From contig NZ_JACVEE010000002.1 in NCBI RefSeq assembly GCF_015355755.1, positions 1,488,001 through 1,552,000 on the forward strand: a DNA stretch of 64,000 bases, read 5' to 3'. Positions 19,450-28,877 of this stretch are shown in pieces; the first letter of the stretch is position 1; the number at the start of each line of letters is the position of its first letter. Source of the stretch: Nocardia sp. XZ_19_385 (GTDB lineage: Bacteria > Actinomycetota > Actinomycetes > Mycobacteriales > Mycobacteriaceae). The position numbers and the translations under genes were made by a program. The notes below the pieces were generated by a model. The model was given only the letters and a program-made list of their open reading frames with translations. It had not been told where the DNA came from and ran no database searches.

Positions 19450-19491
19450 ATGTCGTTCCGCGTGCGCACCCAGGAGTGTTGTCGAGGCTGA
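19450..19491 (+). CDS. Cys-Cys leader peptide of a putative cysteine attenuator
   Basis: A 13-codon ORF, MSFRVRTQECCRG, has two tandem cysteine codons (TGT TGT at 19477-19482) three codons before the stop. The ATG follows a TATAGT box at the spacing expected for a leaderless mRNA, and it has no Shine-Dalgarno. It stands 66 bases before a cysteine dioxygenase gene. Leaderless short ORFs with clustered Cys codons that sense cysteine supply have been described in mycobacteria. The Cys codons sit immediately before the first of four alternating complementary segments. That the peptide is translated is inferred. Confidence 0.65.
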   Translation: MSFRVRTQECCRG

Positions 19492-19549
19492 TCAAGCCTC
19501 GACCGTTCGAGGCTGACTTCAAGTCCCTCGACCGATCAAACTCCTGGAG
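19470..19549 (+). promoter_or_regulatory. Attenuator region with four alternating complementary segments and an anti-SD pairing
   Basis: TCGAGG (19482-19487), CCTCGA (19497-19502), TCGAGG (19507-19512) and CCTCGA (19526-19531) can pair 1:2, 2:3 or 3:4. The 3:4 hairpin has an added inner GAC/GTC stem. CCAGGAGT (19470-19477, in the leader ORF) is perfectly complementary to ACTCCTGG (19540-19547), which overlaps the GGAG ribosome site of the next gene. A ribosome stalled on the Cys codons would cover CCAGGAGT and segment 1, changing both structures. No T-run follows the 3:4 hairpin, so control of translation start seems more likely than transcription termination. Confidence 0.6.
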
Positions 19550-19557
19550 ATTCGCTC

Positions 19558-20118
19558 ATGCGTTCTTCTGTTCTTTCCCTCCCTGTCTCGGGTAGAACCT
19601 CTCCGGCGCCCGCGCTGCCCACCCGGCTGCGCCCGGCCGACCTGCTGCGGCTCACCGATGAAGGCGCCAACGACGTCCTCGCGGGCAAATTCGACCATCT
19701 ACTACCCGCCGATGGTGTCTGGCCCGTCGACAACCGCTGGGCCACCCGCCTGGTCACCGACGACGAGGTCGATGTCTGGCTGATCAGCTGGACCCCCGGT
19801 AAGTCCACCGAATTGCACGACCATGCCGGCTCGCTCGGCGCACTCACCGTATTGAGCGGCGCGCTCGCGGAATTCCGCTGGGATGGCGCGCAATTGCGGC
19901 AGCGCACCTTGTCCGCCGGTGATCAGGCCGCTTTCCCGATCGGCTGGGTGCACGACGTCGAGCACGCCCCCGAGCCCGCGGGGCTGGGCGATCCCACGCT
20001 CAGCGTGCACGCCTATTCCCCGCCGCTGACCGCCATGTCGTATTACCAGGTGACCGAGCACGGCACCTTGCGGCGCACCCACACCGTCCTCACCGACCAG
20101 CCCGAAGGTGATATCTGA
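19558..20118 (+). CDS. Cysteine dioxygenase-family protein
   Basis: A 186-residue cupin of the bacterial cysteine dioxygenase type, expected to oxidise cysteine (or a related thiol) to the sulfinate using Fe(II) and O2. Metal ligands are the two histidines of ELHDHAGS (His87, His89) and a later one in WVHDVEH (His132). The N-terminal 20 residues are unlike the core. GGAG lies eight bases before the ATG and may be masked by the leader structure. Its stop overlaps the rhodanese start (TGATG). The pairing indicates sulfur-amino-acid turnover. Confidence 0.88.
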   Translation: MRSSVLSLPVSGRTSPAPALPTRLRPADLLRLTDEGANDVLAGKFDHLLPADGVWPVDNRWATRLVTDDEVDVWLISWTPGKSTELHDHAGSLGALTVLSGALAEFRWDGAQLRQRTLSAGDQAAFPIGWVHDVEHAPEPAGLGDPTLSVHAYSPPLTAMSYYQVTEHGTLRRTHTVLTDQPEGDI

Positions 20119-20549
20119 TGACGCATTTGACCATTGATCAGATGCTCGACAAGGCCCGCACCCGGCTGCGCCGGCGCTACGTTTTCGAATTGCCCGAGGC
20201 CCTGGGCCGCGGCGCGATTCTGGTCGACATCCGGCCGCAGGCGCAGCGCGACCGCGAGGGCACCCTGCCCGGCGCCTTGGTGATCGAACGGAATGTTCTG
20301 GAATGGCGCCTCGATCCCACCAGTTCCGCGCGGCTGGCGCTGGCCGCCGACCATGACGTGGAATGGATCATCGTCTGCTCCGAGGGCTATACCTCCAGCC
20401 TTGCCGCGGCCTCGCTGCAAGAACTCGGTCTGCACCGCGCGACCGATCTGATCGGCGGCTATCAGGCGCTCAAAGCGGCCGGGCTGCTCAGCATCGCCGT
20501 CACCGCCCCGCACTTCGCTCGTGAGGTGCAGGCGCTGGCCTCGTTGTAA
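20118..20549 (+). CDS. Rhodanese-like sulfurtransferase
   Basis: A 143-residue single-domain rhodanese. The active-site loop reads IIVCSEGYTSS with Cys87 as the persulfide carrier, and ILVDIRP is the conserved N-terminal strand. Translation is coupled to the cysteine dioxygenase by TGATG. A CDO-rhodanese pair is common in actinobacteria; the rhodanese probably handles sulfane sulfur or sulfite arising from cysteine breakdown. Confidence 0.9.
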   Translation: MTHLTIDQMLDKARTRLRRRYVFELPEALGRGAILVDIRPQAQRDREGTLPGALVIERNVLEWRLDPTSSARLALAADHDVEWIIVCSEGYTSSLAAASLQELGLHRATDLIGGYQALKAAGLLSIAVTAPHFAREVQALASL

Positions 20550-20604
20550 TCCGCTGGCGGGACAAGGGTTTTCGTTAAGGGATCGCTAATTCCCGCAAAC
20601 TGCC

Positions 20605-20635
20605 CGGGCACCTTTAAAACGATTTCCGGTGCCCG
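20605..20635. repeat. Inverted repeat before lysS
   Basis: CGGGCACC and GGTGCCCG are separated by 15 A/T-richer bases. It ends 15 bases before the lysS start and may end the upstream operon or shape the lysS promoter. No T-run follows. Confidence 0.4.
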
Positions 20636-20650
20636 CTAGTGTTAGCGGAC

Positions 20651-22216
20651 GTGAGCACCGAAAACCCGCCTTCGTCCGGTCGCTCCGCAGGTAAGGATCC
20701 TGCGGGGCAATCCAGTCGACCCGCTCCGGAAGTAGATGTTCCGGAGCAGATGCGGATTCGCCAGGACAAGCGCGCGCGGCTCCTCGCCGCGGGTACCGAG
20801 GCTTATCCGGTGGTGGTCGCGCGCACGCACACCCTCGCCGAAATCCGCGCCGCCCATCCGGAACTGGAGCCGGGCGCCGAGACCGGCGAGCAGGTCGGTG
20901 TCGTCGGCCGCGTCATTTTCGTGCGCAATACCGGAAAGCTGTGTTTCGCGACGCTGCAGGAAGGTGACGGCACCAAGCTGCAGGCGATGATCAGCCTGAA
21001 CGGTGTCGGCGCGGAAGCGCTCGCGGCGTGGAAGTCCGATGTCGATCTCGGTGACTTCGTGTTCGTGCACGGTGAGGTCATCTCCTCGCGCACCGGTGAA
21101 TTGAGCGTCATGGCCGATTCCTGGTCCATGTCCGCCAAGTCGTTGCGCCCGCTGCCGGTCGCGCACAAGGAGATGAACGAGGAATCGCGGGTCCGGCAGC
21201 GCTATGTCGACCTGATCGTGCGTCCCGAGGCCCGGGAAATGGCCCGGACCAGGGTCGCGGTGGTGCGGGCGCTGCGTACCGCGCTGGAGCGGCGCGGTTT
21301 CCTCGAGGTCGAGACCCCCATGTTGCAGACGCTGCACGGCGGCGCCGCGGCGCGCCCGTTCGTCACCCATTCCAATGCGCTGGATATGGATCTGTTCCTG
21401 CGTATCGCCCCGGAGCTGTTCCTCAAGCGCTGCGTCGTCGGCGGCCTGGAGAAGGTCTTCGAGATCAACCGGAACTTCCGGAACGAGGGCGCCGACTCCA
21501 CGCATTCGCCGGAGTTCGCCATGCTGGAAACCTACGAGGCGTACGGCACCTACGACACCTCCGCGGTGATGACCCGGGAATTGGTTCAGGAAGTCGCGCA
21601 GGAGGCGTTCGGCACCCAGGTGCTGACGCTCGCCGACGGCACCGAATACGATCTCAGCGGCGAGTGGGCAACCGTCGAGATGTACCCCTCGCTGTCCGAT
21701 TCGATCGGCGTTTCGGTTACCCCGGAAACAACTGTGCAGGAATTGCTGACGCTCGCCGATCGGGTGGGTTTGGAAATTCCGGAGGGCAAAGGCTACGGTC
21801 ACGGCAAACTTGTCGAGGAACTGTGGGAACATGTCTACGGCGACAAACTGTATGCACCGACTTTTGTGCGCGACTTCCCGGTGGAGACCTCGCCGCTCAC
21901 TCGCCAGCATCGCAGCAAACCTGGAGTTACCGAAAAATGGGACCTCTATGTGCGCGGCTTCGAGTTGGCAACCGGCTATTCGGAGTTGGTCGATCCGGTC
22001 ATCCAGCGCGAGCGGTTCGTCGACCAAGCGAGGCTCGCCGCGCAGGGTGACGACGAAGCTATGGTCCTCGACGAAGACTTCCTTGCCGCGATGGAGTACG
22101 GTATGCCACCGACGACGGGAACCGGTATGGGAATCGATCGCTTGTTGATGGCACTGACGGGATTGGGAATCCGCGAAACGATACTGTTCCCAATTGTGCG
22201 TCCGGTCACGCGCTGA
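20651..22216 (+). CDS. lysS: Lysyl-tRNA synthetase (class II)
   Basis: The 521-residue protein charges tRNA-Lys. The N-terminal OB-fold anticodon domain is at about 30-165. Class II motif 1 lies in [12 protein letters not shown], motif 2 in [14 protein letters not shown], and motif 3 in [13 protein letters not shown] near the C-terminus. The first 30 residues form a disordered extension. The GTG at 20651 has no ribosome site; a TAGTGT -10-like box eight bases upstream suggests a leaderless message. A GTG at 20639 in the same frame is possible. Position equals Rv3598c. Confidence 0.96.
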   Translation: MSTENPPSSGRSAGKDPAGQSSRPAPEVDVPEQMRIRQDKRARLLAAGTEAYPVVVARTHTLAEIRAAHPELEPGAETGEQVGVVGRVIFVRNTGKLCFATLQEGDGTKLQAMISLNGVGAEALAAWKSDVDLGDFVFVHGEVISSRTGELSVMADSWSMSAKSLRPLPVAHKEMNEESRVRQRYVDLIVRPEAREMARTRVAVVRALRTALERRGFLEVETPMLQTLHGGAAARPFVTHSNALDMDLFLRIAPELFLKRCVVGGLEKVFEINRNFRNEGADSTHSPEFAMLETYEAYGTYDTSAVMTRELVQEVAQEAFGTQVLTLADGTEYDLSGEWATVEMYPSLSDSIGVSVTPETTVQELLTLADRVGLEIPEGKGYGHGKLVEELWEHVYGDKLYAPTFVRDFPVETSPLTRQHRSKPGVTEKWDLYVRGFELATGYSELVDPVIQRERFVDQARLAAQGDDEAMVLDEDFLAAMEYGMPPTTGTGMGIDRLLMALTGLGIRETILFPIVRPVTR

Positions 22217-22367
22217 GCACACCGTAGCGACTGCTTGTCAGGTCGCTCGAAAAGGTCGGATTCAAAAGTTTGGATCCCGTCTTGGAAATTTCCGAATTCG
22301 AGGTATTCTTGCCTCGGGTAATCGGCCTAGTATGCGGGTCGCACGATTTCGAGAGGACGTTCATCTC

Positions 22368-22727
22368 ATGGCAAAGAAGGTCACCGTTAGCCTGATCGAC
22401 GATGTCGACGGTGAGTCCATCGCGGACGAGACCATCGAGTTCTCGATCGACGGTGTGTCGTACGAGATCGATCTGTCGACAGCAAATGCGGCGAAGCTGC
22501 GCGATGGACTGGATCAGTGGGTTTCCAGTGCTCGCCGGGTGAGCGGACGTCGCCGGGTGAAGGCTGCCGCGGGTGCTACCGCTGCCCCGAAGAGCCGGGT
22601 TTCCATCGATCGTGAACAAAGCGCGGCAATTCGCGAGTGGGCGCGCCGGAATGGACACAAGGTGTCCGCACGCGGCCGCATCTCGGCCGACATCACCGAT
22701 GCTTACAACAAGGCATCGAAGGGCTGA
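22368..22727 (+). CDS. lsr2: Nucleoid-associated xenogeneic silencer Lsr2
   Basis: The 119-residue protein bridges DNA and silences A/T-rich genes. The N-terminal dimerisation domain starts [16 protein letters not shown]. The C-terminal DNA-binding domain has [19 protein letters not shown], where RGR inserts into the minor groove. GAGAGGA is upstream of the ATG. The linker ([21 protein letters not shown]) is basic. The sequence agrees closely with mycobacterial Lsr2 and sits in the same lysS-lsr2-clpC order. Confidence 0.97.
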   Translation: MAKKVTVSLIDDVDGESIADETIEFSIDGVSYEIDLSTANAAKLRDGLDQWVSSARRVSGRRRVKAAAGATAAPKSRVSIDREQSAAIREWARRNGHKVSARGRISADITDAYNKASKG

Positions 22728-22740
22728 AATTTTTTCTTCA

Positions 22741-22780
22741 ACTGCCGCCCGGGCAAATCGTGCGACGCCGGGGCGGCAGT
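22741..22780 (+). terminator. Hairpin after lsr2
   Basis: A ten-base stem ACTGCCGCCC / GGGCGGCAGT with a 20-base GC-rich loop lies 13 bases after the lsr2 stop. GTTGTAT follows. Confidence 0.65.
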
Positions 22781-22913
22781 GTTGTATCCATAGGCGGTCG
22801 GCATGGCCGCCCAGATCCGGTTCGCTGCGATCTTGCTAGTGGGTACCTCCAGGCGGCACCATGGGTACTGTGTCGTGGTCACTGATCGTATGGAGAGTTG
22901 AGGTACCTGCGCA

Positions 22914-23540
22914 GTGACAGGTTCTTTCGTCGGTTCATTGCTCCGGTTCATGGATGAGACGGGCACGTGGCAGGAGTTCATGCTCGCGCCCGAGCAGCAG
23001 CGCATCACCATCGGCCGCTCCATCCACGCCGATCTGTCCATGCCCTGGGACGCCGAGGTGTCCCGATTGCACGCCGCCGTCGAATACCTGGGCGCGCACT
23101 GGACCATCGTCGACGACGGGCTCTCCCGCAACGGCACCTTCGTCAACGGGGACCGCCTGGCGGGCCGGCGCCGCCTGATGGCCGGGGACAAGATCCGCGT
23201 CGGCAGCTCCATGGTGGAATTCCGCCACTACGGCGCCGTCGCCGACGACCCCACCCGCACCACCACCGGGACCATGCCGACCCTGCGCTCGCTTACCGAT
23301 ACCCAGCGTTCGGTGCTGGTCGCGCTGTGCCGTCCGTACAAGAACGGCGCCGGTTTCGCCACGCCCGCCTCCAATCAGCAGATCGCCGAGGAATTGTTCC
23401 TCAGCGTCGACGCGATCAAGACCCACCTGCGGGTGCTGTTCGCCAAGTTCGGGGTGGAGAGCCTGCCGCAGAACCAGAAGCGAGTTCGCCTGGCGGCGTT
23501 GGCCATGCAGAGTGGCCTCATCTCTGATAGAGATCTCTGA
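22914..23540 (+). CDS. FHA domain protein with C-terminal LuxR-like helix-turn-helix
   Basis: The 208-residue protein has an N-terminal FHA domain (residues about 25-110: GRSIHADL, VSRLHA, GLSRNGTFVNG). A GerE-like DNA-binding region follows (about 155-195: NQQIAEELFLSVDAIKTHLRVLFAKFGV). FHA domains bind phosphothreonine, so this looks like a transcription factor read out by Ser/Thr kinases. It replaces the usual gene content between lsr2 and clpC. The start is a GTG with AGG upstream. Its targets are unknown. Confidence 0.85.
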   Translation: MTGSFVGSLLRFMDETGTWQEFMLAPEQQRITIGRSIHADLSMPWDAEVSRLHAAVEYLGAHWTIVDDGLSRNGTFVNGDRLAGRRRLMAGDKIRVGSSMVEFRHYGAVADDPTRTTTGTMPTLRSLTDTQRSVLVALCRPYKNGAGFATPASNQQIAEELFLSVDAIKTHLRVLFAKFGVESLPQNQKRVRLAALAMQSGLISDRDL

Positions 23541-23680
23541 GCCACGCCACCCGCGTGGACGATGACGTAAGTAGCCGAGCGCCTGAACCATGGTTGCTCC
23601 CGCCGGAAAACGGTTGACTTATCTCATCGCCGGACCGAACGAAACGGCCAGGTCCGGGCTTCTCAGGCAGGAGATTTTCT

Positions 23681-24337
23681 ATGAACGCGCTTCGTATCGC
23701 CGCGCTCGTTGCGGCCGCGCTGGCTTCGGGCTTGATCGGTGGTGTCTTCTACGCCTACGCGATCTCGGTGATGCCCGCGCTCAACCAGAGCGACGACCGC
23801 ACCATCGTCGGAGTCATGCAGAAGATCAACGTGGTGATCATCAACCCGTGGTTCATGCTCGGCTTCATGGGCACCGTCGGCTTCAGCATTCTCGCGGCGG
23901 CGCTGCACCTCGGTAAGGATCACCGGGCCACGCTGGTCTGGATCGCAATCGCGTTGGTGCTCAACGTGATCGCGTTCGCGGTCACCGCGGGCTTGAACGT
24001 GCCCTTGAACGACCAGCTGGCCGCCGCCGGCGACGTGGGCCAGATCCAGAATCTGGCGCAGGTCCGCGCCGATTTCGAATCCACTTGGGTGCGTTGGAAT
24101 ATCGTCCGCGCGGTGCTGCACACGCTGGCGTTCCTGGTGCTGTGCGGTGCGCTGTTCGTGGCCGGTATCCAGCACGGCAAGGGCGCCACCGCGGCAGCCC
24201 CGGCCCCGGGTGCGGTGCCCGGCCAGTTCTCGGCGCCGTCGAATCCGCCGACCCTGCCGTTCAGCGCTCAGCAGAACATCGGGCAGCACGGCGGCGGGCA
24301 GTCGCAGCCGCCACGGTCGGGCTATGGCCGGATCTAG
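23681..24337 (+). CDS. DUF1772 (anthrone-oxygenase-like) membrane protein
   Basis: A 218-residue protein with four membrane helices (residues about 5-28, 58-78, 88-108 and 142-165). GGVFYAYAISVMPAL and WVRWNIVRAVLHTLAFL are DUF1772 landmarks. Some relatives resemble anthrone oxygenases or DoxX-like membrane proteins. The last 50 residues are a Pro/Gly/Gln-rich tail. GGAG lies ahead of the ATG. A GC-rich hairpin follows. The function is unknown. Confidence 0.82.
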   Translation: MNALRIAALVAAALASGLIGGVFYAYAISVMPALNQSDDRTIVGVMQKINVVIINPWFMLGFMGTVGFSILAAALHLGKDHRATLVWIAIALVLNVIAFAVTAGLNVPLNDQLAAAGDVGQIQNLAQVRADFESTWVRWNIVRAVLHTLAFLVLCGALFVAGIQHGKGATAAAPAPGAVPGQFSAPSNPPTLPFSAQQNIGQHGGGQSQPPRSGYGRI

Positions 24338-24360
24338 CCGGAAAACTATCCCTGCCGATT

Positions 24361-24390
24361 GCTCCCCGCGCTGTGGACGGCGCGGGGAGC
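24361..24390 (+). terminator. Hairpin terminator after the DUF1772 gene
   Basis: Eleven-base arms GCTCCCCGCGC and GCGCGGGGAGC around an eight-base loop lie 24 bases after the stop codon. Confidence 0.75.
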
Positions 24391-24471
24391 TCGGTGTATG
24401 CAGGTAGGTGTCCGGTCGGCTCCGCGCACGCGAGATCCCAGGTCGATGTTCGCTGTAGGCAAAACCTGGTC

Positions 24472-24498
24472 GGAAACGAAACTCGCAACGCTCACGTT
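24472..24498 (+). promoter_or_regulatory. Candidate stress sigma-factor (SigH/SigR-type) promoter for clpC
   Basis: GGAAAC, an 18-base spacer and GTTATG resemble the GGAAT-N18/19-GTT promoters of the thiol-stress sigma factors. It would give a 5' leader of about 180 bases. clpC is stress-controlled in relatives, but this match is only partial. Confidence 0.35.
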
Positions 24499-24684
24499 AT
24501 GAGTGAATGACCGTGCTGTCGCTGGTCACCAATAGGGTGGACTGGAGGCGGCCTGTACCCCTGCCAACTAGAGTGGGAGGCAGGGGCCGCAACCCCCGGG
24601 CTTCATGGCAGGCTGACGACCACAGGTTGAATGCACTGAAGCGTCGGACGCCAGTGAAGGCTTGAGCAGGAGAGTGAGGGAGCG

Positions 24685-27246
<2,562 letters not shown>

Positions 27247-27258
27247 GAACAGCCGAAA

Positions 27259-27302
27259 GAGCCCGCCCCCACTGGGATTCCAGTGGGGGCGGGCTCTTTT
27301 TT
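27259..27302 (+). terminator. Strong Rho-independent terminator after clpC
   Basis: A 17-base perfect stem beginning GAGCCCGCCCCCACTGG, with loop GATT, is followed by six T residues. Confidence 0.95.
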
Positions 27303-27450
27303 GTCGGACTGCACTGTGTCGCGCATCACAATGTCGTCGTTTCAAGAGCGTTCTCGGCTATGAATATTCCTGTCGATCTAGTTTTAATACTTCGATTCGA
27401 CTGGGGCACAAAGCAATCCAGGGGGATCGGGGTCGGGAGGGAAATTCATC

Positions 27451-28122
27451 ATGTTCCGTGAAACAGTCATGCGCGCAGGCCGTAAGGTCCTCACCGGCGT
27501 GCTGCCATTTGCCGTGGTGGCCACTTTCGCCGGTGCGGGCACCGCGTCCGCGACCGACTACGCCGCGCAGCAGGCGCGGTGGGCGGAAAACCTGGCGGTG
27601 TCGGCCACCGCCGCCGGCATCGACTTCAAGACCACGGTGGCTCCGGATCTGAGCACCATCTCCACCGCGGTGCACAACGGCACGTTCAAGCTGACCGCGG
27701 ACTCCTCGGCCGTGAACGTCGAATCCACCTCGGGCGCCAAGGTCACCGAGTTCCCGCTGTCGCTGAAGACGGTCGCCGGCAACACCATTCCGCTGGCCCC
27801 GCAGATTTCGGCGGACGGCAAGACACTGGTGGTCACCCCGAAGGTGTCCCCGGAATTGGCGGCTGAGCTGAACGCCGCCGACCTGAAGAACATCGCGACC
27901 AACCCGGGGGCGGGCAATTCGGATCCGATCGCGAACGGCGCCGCCGCCGGCGCGGTGGTCGGTCTCGTCATCGGCGGGATCTTCTGTGTGCCGATGGTCC
28001 TGTCCATCGTCGCCATTCCGGTTTGCGCGGTCAGCCTGCTCGGCAACGTGCTGTGGGCCGCCGTGATCGGCGCGATCGTGGGCGCGGTTGCCCCCCACGT
28101 GATCCCGCAGATCCTGCCCTGA
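27451..28122 (+). CDS. Secreted protein with C-terminal hydrophobic glycine-rich segments
   Basis: A 223-residue protein with a Sec signal peptide (residues about 1-34, cleavage near TASA-TD). The middle is a strand-rich extracytoplasmic domain of about 110 residues (NGTFKLTADSSAVNVESTSG). The C-terminal 70 residues form two hydrophobic helices with small-residue spacing (GAAAGAVVGLVIGGIFC, then a second with IGAIVGAVAPHV), and two cysteines lie between or inside them. It could insert in the mycolate outer layer or the cell membrane. I do not recognise a named family. It is a single-gene unit flanked by near-identical terminators. Confidence 0.7.
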   Translation: MFRETVMRAGRKVLTGVLPFAVVATFAGAGTASATDYAAQQARWAENLAVSATAAGIDFKTTVAPDLSTISTAVHNGTFKLTADSSAVNVESTSGAKVTEFPLSLKTVAGNTIPLAPQISADGKTLVVTPKVSPELAAELNAADLKNIATNPGAGNSDPIANGAAAGAVVGLVIGGIFCVPMVLSIVAIPVCAVSLLGNVLWAAVIGAIVGAVAPHVIPQILP

Positions 28123-28153
28123 TGATCAGCTGACCGGCCGATAAGGCCAGTCG

Positions 28154-28197
28154 AAAAGGCCCGCCCCACTGGAGATCCAGTGGGGCGGGCCCTTTTT
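28154..28197. terminator. Bidirectional Rho-independent terminator
   Basis: A 16-base stem starting GGCCCGCCCCACTGGA is flanked by AAAA on the left and TTTTT on the right, serving the secreted-protein gene (+) and the response-regulator gene (-). It closely resembles the clpC terminator. Confidence 0.92.
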
Positions 28198-28198
28198 G

Positions 28199-28861
28199 CT
28201 ATTGCCAGCCGGGCCGGACCATCCCCGACTCGTAGGCCATGACGACGAGCTGGGTGCGGTCGCGGGCGCCGAGTTTCATCAGAATGCGGCTGACGTGCGT
28301 GCGGGCGGTGGCGGGGCTCATGAACAGACGCTCGCCGATTTCGGCATTGGTGAGGCCCTCAGCTACCAGGGTCATCACTTCGCGTTCGCGGTCGGTCAGC
28401 TCGGCAAATTCGGCGGGTGGGGGCTGTTTGGCGTGGGCGGAGAATTCGGCGATGAGGCGGCGGGTGACGCCGGGGGAGAGGAGTGCGTCGCCGGCGGCCA
28501 CCACCCGAACGGCGCGGACCAGGTCGGCGGGTTCGGTGTGTTTGACGAGGAAACCCGTTGCGCCGGAACGCATTGCCTCGAACACGTATTCGTCGAGTTC
28601 GAATGTGGTCAGGACGACGACCTTCACCTCGGCGAGCTTCGGGTCCTCGGCGATCATCCTGGTGGCGGCGAGGCCGTCGAGGATGGGCATGCGGATATCC
28701 ATCAGGACCACATCGGGGGCGAGGGTGCGGGTCATGCGGACCGCTTGTTCACCGTTGTCGGCTTCGCCGATCACCTCGATGCCGTCCTGCGCGTTCAGCA
28801 GCGCGACGAAACCGCCGCGGACCAGCGCCTGATCGTCGGCGACCAATACTCGTACGTTCAC
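28199..28861 (-). CDS. NarL/FixJ-family response regulator
   Basis: A 220-residue regulator. The receiver domain (1-120) has the acidic pair in VADDQ, phospho-acceptor Asp55 in VVLMDIRMP, and a conserved Lys in FLVKHT. The C-terminal LuxR HTH (about 150-210) reads LTDREREVMTLVAEGLTNAEIGERL. It lies 16 bases after its cognate kinase gene and is cotranscribed with it. The adjacent divergent ABC transporter is the natural target, a common arrangement for drug- or envelope-stress exporters. Confidence 0.93.
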   Translation of the reverse strand: MNVRVLVADDQALVRGGFVALLNAQDGIEVIGEADNGEQAVRMTRTLAPDVVLMDIRMPILDGLAATRMIAEDPKLAEVKVVVLTTFELDEYVFEAMRSGATGFLVKHTEPADLVRAVRVVAAGDALLSPGVTRRLIAEFSAHAKQPPPAEFAELTDREREVMTLVAEGLTNAEIGERLFMSPATARTHVSRILMKLGARDRTQLVVMAYESGMVRPGWQ

Positions 28862-28877
28862 AAATGCCCTCCCGAGC

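Larger units (their letters stand above)
24338..24684. other. 347-base intergenic region upstream of clpC
   Basis: No gene is convincing here. It contains the terminator of the preceding gene, a degenerate ClgR-like dyad (TTCGCTGTAGGCAAAA, around 24449-24464), and a SigH/SigR-like promoter candidate. The stretch from 24550 to 24684 is the presumed clpC 5' untranslated region. Confidence 0.5.

Noticed and set aside
20642..22222. A 526-codon reverse frame opposite lysS
   Set aside because: It covers a definite lysyl-tRNA synthetase and has no recognisable domain.
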